Source: Candidatus Shapirobacteria bacterium UBA1420
GTDB taxonomy: Bacteria; Patescibacteriota; Microgenomatia; UBA12405
Direction: 5' to 3'
DNA length: 15,221 bases
Assembly: GCA_002304845.1 (NCBI GenBank)
Contig: DBPM01000044.1
Coordinates: 1-15,221, forward strand
Shown in pieces: positions 1 through 7,340 of this stretch (positions are counted from its first letter, which is position 1; each line of letters begins with the position of its first letter). Below the pieces are notes generated by a model, which saw only the letters and a list, made by a program, of their open reading frames with translations, ran no database searches and was not told the origin of the DNA. The translations under genes and the position numbers were made by a program.

Positions 1-3000
1 CCGGTAGGATCTCAGAAGAGTGGTTTAAGATTTGATGGTAAAGGACAACAAAGTTTTAATGCTAATGAAACATTTCTAATTGGTGATTTTACTCACTTCA
101 ATTGGGCAACACAGTCAGGTTCAGCTAGTGGAGCCACACTTAAAGTCACCTTGAACTTTTCCAATCCTGCAATTTCCCCATCACCAACATTTTCTTACAA
201 TTTTGGTATTGAAGAAACAGCAAATAAATATAGATTAAGGGATTGTAAATACTACGGCACAGATAACCAGATAAGCCAAACTCCTTGTGATGACATAATT
301 ACATTCCCTAATGGAGGTTATGGTGAGGAGGTCTATCAAATTGGAGACATGAAATATACATTAAAAATAGATGGTTTCAAAAAGTCTTATCCTGATGGAG
401 CCACACTTAATAAGTTTGTAACAGAAGAGGAAAAAAACAATGTTGCGTATTTAGTTGGTCATTTAAGCTCTATCTTGATGGAAAGACCAGCTATCTCTAT
501 TGTTAAGAAAGTAAACGGACAAGATGCAAACACTCTGGCAGAAGCTGTTCAAGTAAATGCAGGAGAAACAGTCAATTTCACATATATTGTACAAAATACA
601 GGTAATGTTAAATTAACAAACATTGCAGTAACAGATGACAAAGGAGTTAATGTAAGTTGTCCTAAAACAGAGTTAGATGCAGGTACAAATATGACTTGTA
701 CAGGCAGCGCTACAGCTATTGCAGGTAACTATACTAATATCGGTACAGTTACATCATCTCATGATTTAACAGCAAGTGATCCTGCAAACTATGTAGGTAT
801 TGTTCCTACAATTAGAATTTGTCATGCATCTAATTCGCAGACAAATCCATATATTGTACATAACCCAAGTGCATCAGGAGATTTAAATGGACATGCAGGA
901 CACACAGGTGATATTTGGTTCCCAGGTATGGCTACATGGGGAGACATTATTCCTCCATTCACATCATATGATGGAGTTTACTTCCCTGGTCTTAACTGGA
1001 GTGAATATGGACAGGCAGTATATAACAATAATTGTGTAATCCCACAGGGTAAAATAATTGTCAATAAAGTTTTAAGTCCAGCCTCTAACGACAACACAGA
1101 ATTTACGATAACAGGTAGTGGTACTCCCACTGTAACTGGATCTCCCACTTTCTTGTATGAGAGTGGCAGTAATATTGGAAGTATCAGTAGAAATAAATCT
1201 CATACATACAATGTCATGCCCGGTACTTATGATATTGCCGAAACTGTCCCAGCTGGTTGGAAAGAAATAAGCAATACTTGTTCAAATATTTCCATCACTA
1301 ATAATGAAACCAAGTATTGTACTATTACCAACTCCAAAGGTGCCACTCTTGCTCTTATCAAAACCGTTATCAACGATAATGGTGGCACTAAACAAATATC
1401 AGATTTCAATCTTTATATTGGTGACACCAAAGTCACTAGCGGTGTTACTAATCAAATTGATGCCGGTACTTATACTGTCAGAGAAGATAATCTGACTGGT
1501 TACAATGCTTCAAATTGGGGCGGTGATTGTAGTTCAGATGGCAAGATCACACTGTCTCCTGGTGATAACAAAACCTGTACCATTACCAATGATGATATTG
1601 CTCCGACTCTCAAGTTAGTCAAATCAGTCACTAACGATAATGGCGGTACATTAGAACCTAAAGACTGGACATTAACCGCTACTGGAGAAAATGGTTTCAG
1701 TGATTTAGGTAACTCAACTACCTTCCACACAGTTAAAGCAGGAGTTAGTTATGCCTTAAGTGAATCAGATGTTTCAGGTTATACCTCAAAAGGTTGGCAA
1801 TGTGATGGTGGTACATTCGTAAACAATACTATTAAACTAGATTTGGCAGACAAGGTAACTTGTACTGTGACTAATGATGACATTGCTCCTCATCTCACTC
1901 TAATCAAAAATTTAACCGACATATACGATAGTGGCTTACTTCCTAGTAGTTGGACTTTGTCAGCTATTCCCGCCTCCGGCATTGGTTTCTCTGGTACTAC
2001 TGGAGTCAATCAAGATGTTACTGCCGGTATGGCCTACACTCTTTCAGAAAGCGGCCCGACTGGCACTATTGCCTCTCAATGGGACTGTAACGGTGGCACT
2101 CAATTAGATAGCACCATTACTTTAGACCCCGGTCAAAATGTTATCTGTACTATCACAAATACCACTAAACCGGCCAATTTAATTATCAGAAAAGTCTTAA
2201 TCAACGACAATGGTGGTACCAAAACCTATTCCGATTTTTCATACCAAGTTAACAATGATCCTGTGGTTAATTTTGAAGCCGATGGGCAAAACGAATTAAG
2301 TTTATCCAAAGGTATTTATTCTGTTAGAGAAACTACTGCTCCGGGTTACACCACCACTTATGATAATTGTGATCGAATCGATTTAAATATTGGTGAAACT
2401 CAAATTTGCACCATTACTAACAATGATGTTGCTCCATCATTACAGTTAGTTAAAGTGGTCGACAACAAATACGGTGGTAATGCAAAAATAACCGATTGGA
2501 ATTTGAAAGCAGACGGCCCTACCTCAATTTCGGGAGACGGTGGCGTAACCAGTGGAAACGAATTCAAAGCAGGCACATACACCTTAAGCGAAAGTGGTAG
2601 TGTCACAGGATATAATGCTAGCGATTGGAGTTGTACTAATAATATTGTAGTTAACGAAAACAATCAAATAACTCTTGGGTTGGGTCAATCCACAAAATGT
2701 ACAATCACAAACACCGAAATTCAGCCAACACTTAAACTTGTTAAAACTGTTGTCAACAATCACGGTGGAAACAAAAAAGTATCAGACTTTAACCTTTACA
2801 TTGGAGACACGCAGGTAAATAGTGATGTTGCTACCAAAGTTAACTCTGGAGAGTATATAGTCCGAGAAGATCAACTGGTTGGTTATACGGCGTCCGATTG
2901 GGGTGGAGATTGTAGCCCAGATGGTAAGGTCACACTAAAATCAGGTGAGAATAAAACTTGTACTATTACAAATAGTGATTCTCAATCTAAGATTACGGTT

Positions 3001-6000
3001 ATCAAAAAGATAATTAATGACAATGGTGGTACTAAAACTGTTGGAGATTTTGATATTACTTTGACAGATTCCACGTTGACTTTCGATGCAGGAGTCAAAG
3101 ATGGTGATACAACCACATATACAGCCTCGGTATTTGGAAATGTAAATCAGGAATACACCTTATCGGAGATAATTGCTGGCACAGGATATACAATGGATAG
3201 TCTTGAATGCTCTCTTGGTACTAATGGTGTTTTTACACTTCCAGAGGGCCAAGATGTCACTTGTACGATTGTTAACAACGACATCGCTCCCAAATTAACC
3301 TTAAATAAGATCGCCTCTAATACTTTTGGTGGAAACAAGGCGGAGTCAGATTGGACACTCTATGCCAAGCAAAATGGTGTCACTGCCTTATCAGGTAAAG
3401 GCGCAGCTGGAGATAATGATGTTATTAGTAGTTCTACATTCAAAGCAGGTTCTTATACTCTTTCCGAGGAAGGTCCGACAGGATATACTGCCAGCGCTTG
3501 GACTTGCACCGGCACAGGTTCATTAAGTAATGATGTTATTACTTTAGGTGTTGGTCAAGAATCAGTTTGTAGTATTACCAACAGTGATCAACCAGCAGGG
3601 TTAACCGTTATCAAAAAGGTTATCAATGATAACGATGGAGATGCCACTATTAATGATTTTGAGATTAAATTGAATAACGATTTAATAACATTTGGAAACG
3701 GAATCACGGAAGGTACTACCACTACATATACCTCTACCCCCACAGTCTCTTCAAACACTCAATATTCTCTTTCCGAGAAAGATCTTGAAGGATATGAAGA
3801 AGGAGATTGGAACTGTCTAGATAATAATACGGAGAATAATGTTGCCATACCGTTTACTTTATCAGAAGGTCAAAATGTAACTTGTACTGTCACTAATGAT
3901 GATATCTTCGGTCAAATCTCGGTCATTAAATTTAACGACGTCAATGGCAATGGTCAGATGGATGCAGGTGAAGAAACCCTGCCAAATTGGCAAATAAATC
4001 TAAGTTCTCAAGATTCAAAAACTACAGATGACCAGGGTTCGGTGACGTTTAATAAATTAATTCCTCAAACTTATTATCTTAGCGAAACTATGCAGCCTGG
4101 TTGGACTCAAACCTCTATCAACTGTGGACAAGATCAAAATCAAGTTAAAATCACCGCTCCTGGCGAAGCCTATGGTCACCACGGGGCTTGTTCCGGTTGG
4201 AATGGTTGTGGAGACGCCGCCACCTGTGCCAAATGGGCTTGTGAGGCTAAAGGTTATCAAAATTTAGTTTCCTATGGTGAAGTCAAGGGTTGTACTAAAT
4301 TTAATAAATGTAATTTATTCAATTCTTATAACGATGTTGACTATAACTGGGATAACCATTGTGATGTTTTAGGAGTTACTGACATTGTTTGTAGTAATCC
4401 CAACCCTGCTCCAAGTTTAACCCCGATGCCAACTACTCCAACTCAAGCACAAAGTGATAATAATTATCAGATTGTTTTGGATAAGTCTAAAACAGTCCAA
4501 TGTTATATTGGTAATCGCTATATCACTCCTAAATTAACGATTTCTAAGAGCAATAATGTGGGTTTGACTCCTCAGAAAATCGGCAATGAGGTGGAATATA
4601 CCCTGAAATTGAAAGTGACTGATAATATGATCAAGGATTTAACAGTAGTTGATTTACCACCAGAAGGATTTAACTATAAAGCTGGTAGCTATCAGGTTAA
4701 GGTTAATGGAATTGTCCGTGATATCGCTGAGCCTCAGTATCATTCTCCGGGAAAATGGTCAGTTGGAGACTTAAATAAAAATGATGAGGTGGAATTGACT
4801 TATATCGCCACGATTCAAAACTCAGTGGATCCAGGAACTTATAAAGATGCTGCTTGGGCCTTTGGTTGTCAAGGTAGTACTGATTGTCAAATCAGTAGTG
4901 GTGATAAGATTTTGGCTGAAGCGGTTAATCCGGGTTACTTGAACTCCACTTTTGTTGGAACTCAGGTGAGATTGGTTGCCGAAGCTCCAGCTCAAGAATA
5001 TTCGGTAGATAGGGAAGAAATCAAGAAAGGAGAAGTGTTAGGAGCCACTACAGGTTTACCGGCCACCGGAGCTAATAACGGATGGTTGTGGGTCATCGGT
5101 AGCTTACTGGCCAGTGGTATGGCTTTAGTATTTGCCGGAATCAAGAAAAACAAAATCATGGCAGTTATTCTGGCTCTATTTATGGTGACTCTCTTTATTC
5201 CCAAATATACTTTAGCGGCTAATTCGGACTTATTTATTGCCTTGGAGAGTCCAGCCAGTCCTAACAACCAAAGTAAATTTGATTTGGCTTTTACAGCTTT
5301 GGATATGTTAAATCGACCAATGGTAGTCAAGTGTTTCAAAATCAATCCGGATAACAGCGAAGTGCAATTGGGAGGCAATATTAACTTGAAAGCCGGTGGT
5401 AACTCCGGTAATTGTAGTCTAGAGAGTTCACCTTTGAGTGAAAGCGGTAAGAATTATAGATTTTATGCCGTAGCTTCAAGTGAAGGTGATACTTATAAGA
5501 GTGAAGTGGTCTCAGTTGATTACAATACTGATTTACCGGGAGTACCGACTGATTATTCCAAAGAAAAAGAAGGTGGTTGTCGTTTTAAGCTCAGTTTTAG
5601 AGCCAGTAATGATGGAAAAACTAAAGTTATCAGAATCTATCGTTCAGAACAAAATAAATTTAATGCTGATAGTCACACTCAAATTGGAGAGGTTGGGATT
5701 GATCCTGGTCAATGGGGTAGTTTTACTGATGTTAATGTCCCTGACTGTAACAAAACTTATTATTACGCCATTCGAGCTTTTGACGGGGCTAATAATGGCA
5801 GTGGTTTAGTTGGTGATTCTAATACAATTGTTACGACTGTAACCAGCACCACGACTACTACCGTTGAAGGTAGTACGACTGAAACTACTGGGGCAATCAG
5901 AGTCACAGACAGCAATATTCCGGGTGAAGAAGAGATAGCTAATGCCGAGGAAAGTGCTGGTGAGGAAAGTGAGACAAGTGGAGAAGGTAGTGTGTTGGGA

Positions 6001-6108
6001 ACCACTGAGGAAGTAGGTAAAAACAATAAAATAAAGTTGGTTCTAGGGGCTCTGATATTAATCGCTATAATTGTCTATGTCAGTTGCCGTTCCCGCCACC
6101 AAAAATAG
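1..6108 (+). CDS. Giant multidomain surface protein with internal LPATG signal fused to an Fn3-like membrane protein (5' partial)
   Basis: The frame is open from the first base, so the gene starts outside the window; the in-frame TTG at 151 is not a convincing start. 2035 codons are visible before a TAG stop. Numbering from the first visible codon: 1-150 resembles a choice-of-anchor K domain (GDFTHFNW, DIITF, YTLKIDGF); 164-267 is DUF11-like; 271-349 has CHAS...NPY...GHAGH...DIIPPF; 350-1509 holds eleven prealbumin-like/SdrD-B-like repeats, each with a Cys pair ending in CTITN-like sequence; 1510-1664 is a second DUF11-like domain; LPATG at 1686-1690 is followed by a hydrophobic segment and KKNK. 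The frame then runs into a second hydrophobic signal-like segment (1719-1740), an Fn3-like region, a Thr-rich and then an acidic stalk, and a last membrane segment (2011-2029). It is probably an adhesin or cell-envelope stalk; its ligand cannot be read from the sequence. The sortase gene overlaps its 3' end. Confidence 0.9.
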   Translation, partial: PVGSQKSGLRFDGKGQQSFNANETFLIGDFTHFNWATQSGSASGATLKVTLNFSNPAISPSPTFSYNFGIEETANKYRLRDCKYYGTDNQISQTPCDDIITFPNGGYGEEVYQIGDMKYTLKIDGFKKSYPDGATLNKFVTEEEKNNVAYLVGHLSSILMERPAISIVKKVNGQDANTLAEAVQVNAGETVNFTYIVQNTGNVKLTNIAVTDDKGVNVSCPKTELDAGTNMTCTGSATAIAGNYTNIGTVTSSHDLTASDPANYVGIVPTIRICHASNSQTNPYIVHNPSASGDLNGHAGHTGDIWFPGMATWGDIIPPFTSYDGVYFPGLNWSEYGQAVYNNNCVIPQGKIIVNKVLSPASNDNTEFTITGSGTPTVTGSPTFLYESGSNIGSISRNKSHTYNVMPGTYDIAETVPAGWKEISNTCSNISITNNETKYCTITNSKGATLALIKTVINDNGGTKQISDFNLYIGDTKVTSGVTNQIDAGTYTVREDNLTGYNASNWGGDCSSDGKITLSPGDNKTCTITNDDIAPTLKLVKSVTNDNGGTLEPKDWTLTATGENGFSDLGNSTTFHTVKAGVSYALSESDVSGYTSKGWQCDGGTFVNNTIKLDLADKVTCTVTNDDIAPHLTLIKNLTDIYDSGLLPSSWTLSAIPASGIGFSGTTGVNQDVTAGMAYTLSESGPTGTIASQWDCNGGTQLDSTITLDPGQNVICTITNTTKPANLIIRKVLINDNGGTKTYSDFSYQVNNDPVVNFEADGQNELSLSKGIYSVRETTAPGYTTTYDNCDRIDLNIGETQICTITNNDVAPSLQLVKVVDNKYGGNAKITDWNLKADGPTSISGDGGVTSGNEFKAGTYTLSESGSVTGYNASDWSCTNNIVVNENNQITLGLGQSTKCTITNTEIQPTLKLVKTVVNNHGGNKKVSDFNLYIGDTQVNSDVATKVNSGEYIVREDQLVGYTASDWGGDCSPDGKVTLKSGENKTCTITNSDSQSKITVIKKIINDNGGTKTVGDFDITLTDSTLTFDAGVKDGDTTTYTASVFGNVNQEYTLSEIIAGTGYTMDSLECSLGTNGVFTLPEGQDVTCTIVNNDIAPKLTLNKIASNTFGGNKAESDWTLYAKQNGVTALSGKGAAGDNDVISSSTFKAGSYTLSEEGPTGYTASAWTCTGTGSLSNDVITLGVGQESVCSITNSDQPAGLTVIKKVINDNDGDATINDFEIKLNNDLITFGNGITEGTTTTYTSTPTVSSNTQYSLSEKDLEGYEEGDWNCLDNNTENNVAIPFTLSEGQNVTCTVTNDDIFGQISVIKFNDVNGNGQMDAGEETLPNWQINLSSQDSKTTDDQGSVTFNKLIPQTYYLSETMQPGWTQTSINCGQDQNQVKITAPGEAYGHHGACSGWNGCGDAATCAKWACEAKGYQNLVSYGEVKGCTKFNKCNLFNSYNDVDYNWDNHCDVLGVTDIVCSNPNPAPSLTPMPTTPTQAQSDNNYQIVLDKSKTVQCYIGNRYITPKLTISKSNNVGLTPQKIGNEVEYTLKLKVTDNMIKDLTVVDLPPEGFNYKAGSYQVKVNGIVRDIAEPQYHSPGKWSVGDLNKNDEVELTYIATIQNSVDPGTYKDAAWAFGCQGSTDCQISSGDKILAEAVNPGYLNSTFVGTQVRLVAEAPAQEYSVDREEIKKGEVLGATTGLPATGANNGWLWVIGSLLASGMALVFAGIKKNKIMAVILALFMVTLFIPKYTLAANSDLFIALESPASPNNQSKFDLAFTALDMLNRPMVVKCFKINPDNSEVQLGGNINLKAGGNSGNCSLESSPLSESGKNYRFYAVASSEGDTYKSEVVSVDYNTDLPGVPTDYSKEKEGGCRFKLSFRASNDGKTKVIRIYRSEQNKFNADSHTQIGEVGIDPGQWGSFTDVNVPDCNKTYYYAIRAFDGANNGSGLVGDSNTIVTTVTSTTTTTVEGSTTETTGAIRVTDSNIPGEEEIANAEESAGEESETSGEGSVLGTTEEVGKNNKIKLVLGALILIAIIVYVSCRSRHQK
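1048..4527 (+). repeat. Eleven tandem prealbumin-like protein repeats, each with a Cys pair
   Basis: This coding block holds eleven units of roughly 85-100 residues, starting near 1048, 1342, 1603, 1888, 2173, 2434, 2725, 2989, 3289, 3595 and 3910. The last is longer because of an insertion. The consensus is a beta strand of type LxLxKxVxNDNGGT, then DF/DWxL, then aGxYtLSE, GYxxsxW, a Cys, and a closing CTITNdD. Every unit has two Cys, one before and one inside the final strand, which suggests an intradomain disulfide. Three subtypes alternate: DFNLYIGD units (2 and 7), DWxL units (3, 4, 6, 9), and DFxI units with TTTTYT or TTTYT (8, 10). Unit 11 (NDVNGNGQMDAGE) is closest to SdrD-B domains. 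These are diverged protein repeats, not identical DNA repeats. Confidence 0.85.
4165..4458 (+). other. Eight-Cys domain plus Pro-rich linker inserted within repeat 11
   Basis: Repeat 11 breaks off after INCGQD...ITAPGEAYG and resumes at NNYQIVLD...VQCYIGN, which is its expected closing strand. Between them lie about 75 residues with eight Cys (motifs ACSGWNGCGDAATC, WAC, KGC, NKCNLF, NHC, DIVC), then a Pro/Thr linker (PAPSLTPMPTTP). The insertion sits between the two Cys of the host repeat. Eight Cys would allow four disulfides in an exported protein. I cannot name this domain family; metal binding or a carbohydrate- or protein-binding knob are both open. Confidence 0.7.
5056..5154 (+). other. 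Sortase sorting signal LPATG with membrane segment and Lys-rich tail
   Basis: LPATG is encoded at 5056-5070, preceded by VLGATTG. It is followed by a hydrophobic stretch (GWLWVIGSLL...VFAGI, 5080-5142) and KKNK (5143-5154). This is the full three-part architecture of a C-terminal cell wall sorting signal, but here no stop codon follows. In the known family, sortase cleaves between Thr and Gly and transfers the upstream part to a cell-wall precursor. The sortase gene at 6077 is the obvious partner. Confidence 0.85.
5143..5220 (+). other. Internal signal-peptide-like segment
   Basis: Right after the sorting signal, KKNKIM then a hydrophobic core (AVILALFMVTLFIP) ending in TLAA/NS looks like a secretory signal peptide with a plausible signal peptidase I site after 5217 or 5220. 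An in-frame ATG exists at 5158, but starting there would leave no positive n-region and no Shine-Dalgarno sequence is seen upstream. The Lys residues belong to the preceding sorting signal and would be shared. It may act as a second transmembrane segment, a cleaved internal signal, or the relic of a gene start. Confidence 0.6.
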
Positions 6109-6691
6109 AAAAACTAATATCTGGGTAGTCCTGGGCGTGATATTGATTGCGTCGGCAGTGATAATTGCCTATCTTACTTTTGCACCGGTATTAAAATCAG
6201 AAATAAAGTATCAACTGGTGGTAAAAAATAAGAGAGTGGAGGAAAAAATAGTACCAGTAGATTCTAATTTTTCAGTGGTTATTCCGAAGATTAGAGCTAA
6301 TGCCCGAGTGGTAGAAAATGTTGATCCTTTTGACGCTAAAAATTACCAGTTGGCTTTAAGTCGAGGAGTAGCTCATGCCCAGGGAACATCAACTCCGGAC
6401 AAGGGCAGTAATACTTTTTTATTTGCTCATTCAGCGGGTAATTGGTATCAAGCCAATCAATACAATGCTATCTTTTATCTCTTAAACAAATTGGAAAAAG
6501 GTGATGAAATTATTCTTTATTTTAAAGATAAAGAATATGTTTATCTGATAGAAGAACTAAAATATGTTGATGGTGGAGAAACAAAATATATGAATGCTTC
6601 AAAAGAAAGTAAGTTGACACTAATGACCTGTTGGCCTCCGGGAACCACTTTAAAAAGATTGATAGTGACAGCTAAATTAAAAGAAATTTAA
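6077..6691 (+). CDS. Sortase family transpeptidase
   Basis: The 204-residue protein has an N-terminal membrane anchor (about residues 14-36) and an extracytoplasmic sortase domain. The catalytic triad is visible: His118 in FLFAHSAG, Cys185 in LTLMTCWPPGT, and Arg194 in LKRLIV. The TLMTC-W-P form is sortase-like, but I do not assign a class. ATG at 6077 is preferred over TTG at 6071; neither has a clear Shine-Dalgarno sequence. The gene overlaps the end of the giant surface gene by 32 bases, which suggests translational coupling and a dedicated substrate, namely the LPATG at 5056-5070. Its TAA stop overlaps the stop of the convergent TPR gene. In the known family the enzyme cleaves LPxTG-type motifs and joins the substrate to an amino acceptor at the cell surface. 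Confidence 0.9.
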   Translation: MSVAVPATKNRKTNIWVVLGVILIASAVIIAYLTFAPVLKSEIKYQLVVKNKRVEEKIVPVDSNFSVVIPKIRANARVVENVDPFDAKNYQLALSRGVAHAQGTSTPDKGSNTFLFAHSAGNWYQANQYNAIFYLLNKLEKGDEIILYFKDKEYVYLIEELKYVDGGETKYMNASKESKLTLMTCWPPGTTLKRLIVTAKLKEI

Positions 6692-7302
6692 GGCTCAGAT
6701 TGCAAACGTAAACAACCGGAAGGATCGTTTTGAGTCAGATACTGCCAGATAGTTTTAAAGAAATTGTAGTGATTAACCGCCAGAAGTCGATGAGTGCACA
6801 CGGAACTGCCTTTAATAGCATTTTTGCCTAAAGATACAACTTTATCATAATCAGCAATGGCTTGGTTACGATCTCGTTGATAGTAATAATTATAGATGTC
6901 TCCCCTATTTCTAAGGGCAGTGGCATAATCAGGGCGAAGTTCGATAGCTCGATTTAAATCGGCCAGAGCAGCCTCGTAGTTTTGTAAGCGCATATAGACA
7001 TAGCCACGGTTATTGTAGGCCTCGGCATACTTAGGATTTAAAGCCAGGGCTTGATTAAGATCCTCGATGGCCTGTTGACAATTACCGGACTCATAATCGT
7101 AATCACCTAGAGTTAACCAGTCAGTGGCGGTTTTTAAATCGGTAGGGCGAATGGTGGTAGGTACATGAGCTCGGCCACAATGAGCGTCTTTTCTGGCAGT
7201 TTTTCGATTGGGACTAAGAAAAGTGATATAAACACCTCCAAGAATCACAAATGCGGTTAAAAGCAGCAGGAAAGTGAAATTGACAGATTTTTTTTGTTTC
7301 AT
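6688..7302 (-). CDS. Membrane-anchored TPR repeat protein
   Basis: The 204-residue protein begins MKQKKS, then one hydrophobic anchor (FTFLLLLTAFVILGGVYITFL), then a short basic, Cys-containing linker. Three tetratricopeptide repeats follow (WLTLGDYDYESGNCQQAIEDLNQAL..., AYNNRGYVYMRLQNYEAALADLNRAI..., ALRNRGDIYNYYYQRDRNQAIADYDKV...). A C-terminal region with two more Cys (SSVCTHRLL, PSGCLRL) is not TPR. TPRs are protein-protein interaction scaffolds; the partner is unknown. Orientation of the anchor suggests the repeats face outside. ATG at 7302 is chosen over TTG at 7317. The gene follows the SurA_N-like gene by 31 bases, so they probably share an mRNA. Its stop overlaps the sortase stop by four bases. 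Confidence 0.8.
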   Translation of the reverse strand: MKQKKSVNFTFLLLLTAFVILGGVYITFLSPNRKTARKDAHCGRAHVPTTIRPTDLKTATDWLTLGDYDYESGNCQQAIEDLNQALALNPKYAEAYNNRGYVYMRLQNYEAALADLNRAIELRPDYATALRNRGDIYNYYYQRDRNQAIADYDKVVSLGKNAIKGSSVCTHRLLAVNHYNFFKTIWQYLTQNDPSGCLRLQSEP

Positions 7303-7325
7303 AAGACATGATAACAAAAACTGGA

Positions 7326-7340
7326 CAAGTAACCTACTTG
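7326..7340 (-). other. Small hairpin overlapping the SurA_N-like gene stop
   Basis: CAAGTA and TACTTG form a 6-base stem with a 3-base loop across the stop codon. In the transcript the stem is followed by UCCAGUUUUUG. It is AT-rich and the U-run is offset by four bases, so it could be at most a weak terminator or attenuator between the two leftward genes. Confidence 0.25.

Noticed and set aside
151..153. TTG as the start of the giant surface gene
   Set aside because: The frame is open through to base 1 and the upstream residues continue the choice-of-anchor-K-like domain, so the gene begins outside the window.
1048..4527. CRISPR-like or recent tandem DNA repeat
   Set aside because: Units are about 260-300 bases, coding, and diverged at DNA level; they are protein domain repeats.
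5158..5160. ATG as start of a separate second gene
   Set aside because: No stop separates it from the upstream frame, no Shine-Dalgarno sequence precedes it, and the positive n-region would be lost. Kept only as an alternative in the fusion finding.
4992..5378. 128-codon open frame on the minus strand inside the surface gene
   Set aside because: It lies opposite recognisable sorting-signal and Fn3-linked sequence, and its translation looks like no protein I know.
5480..5809. 109-codon open frame on the plus strand in another phase
   Set aside because: Its product is a low-complexity mix of Ile, Leu, Val and Lys lying over the well-supported Fn3-like frame.
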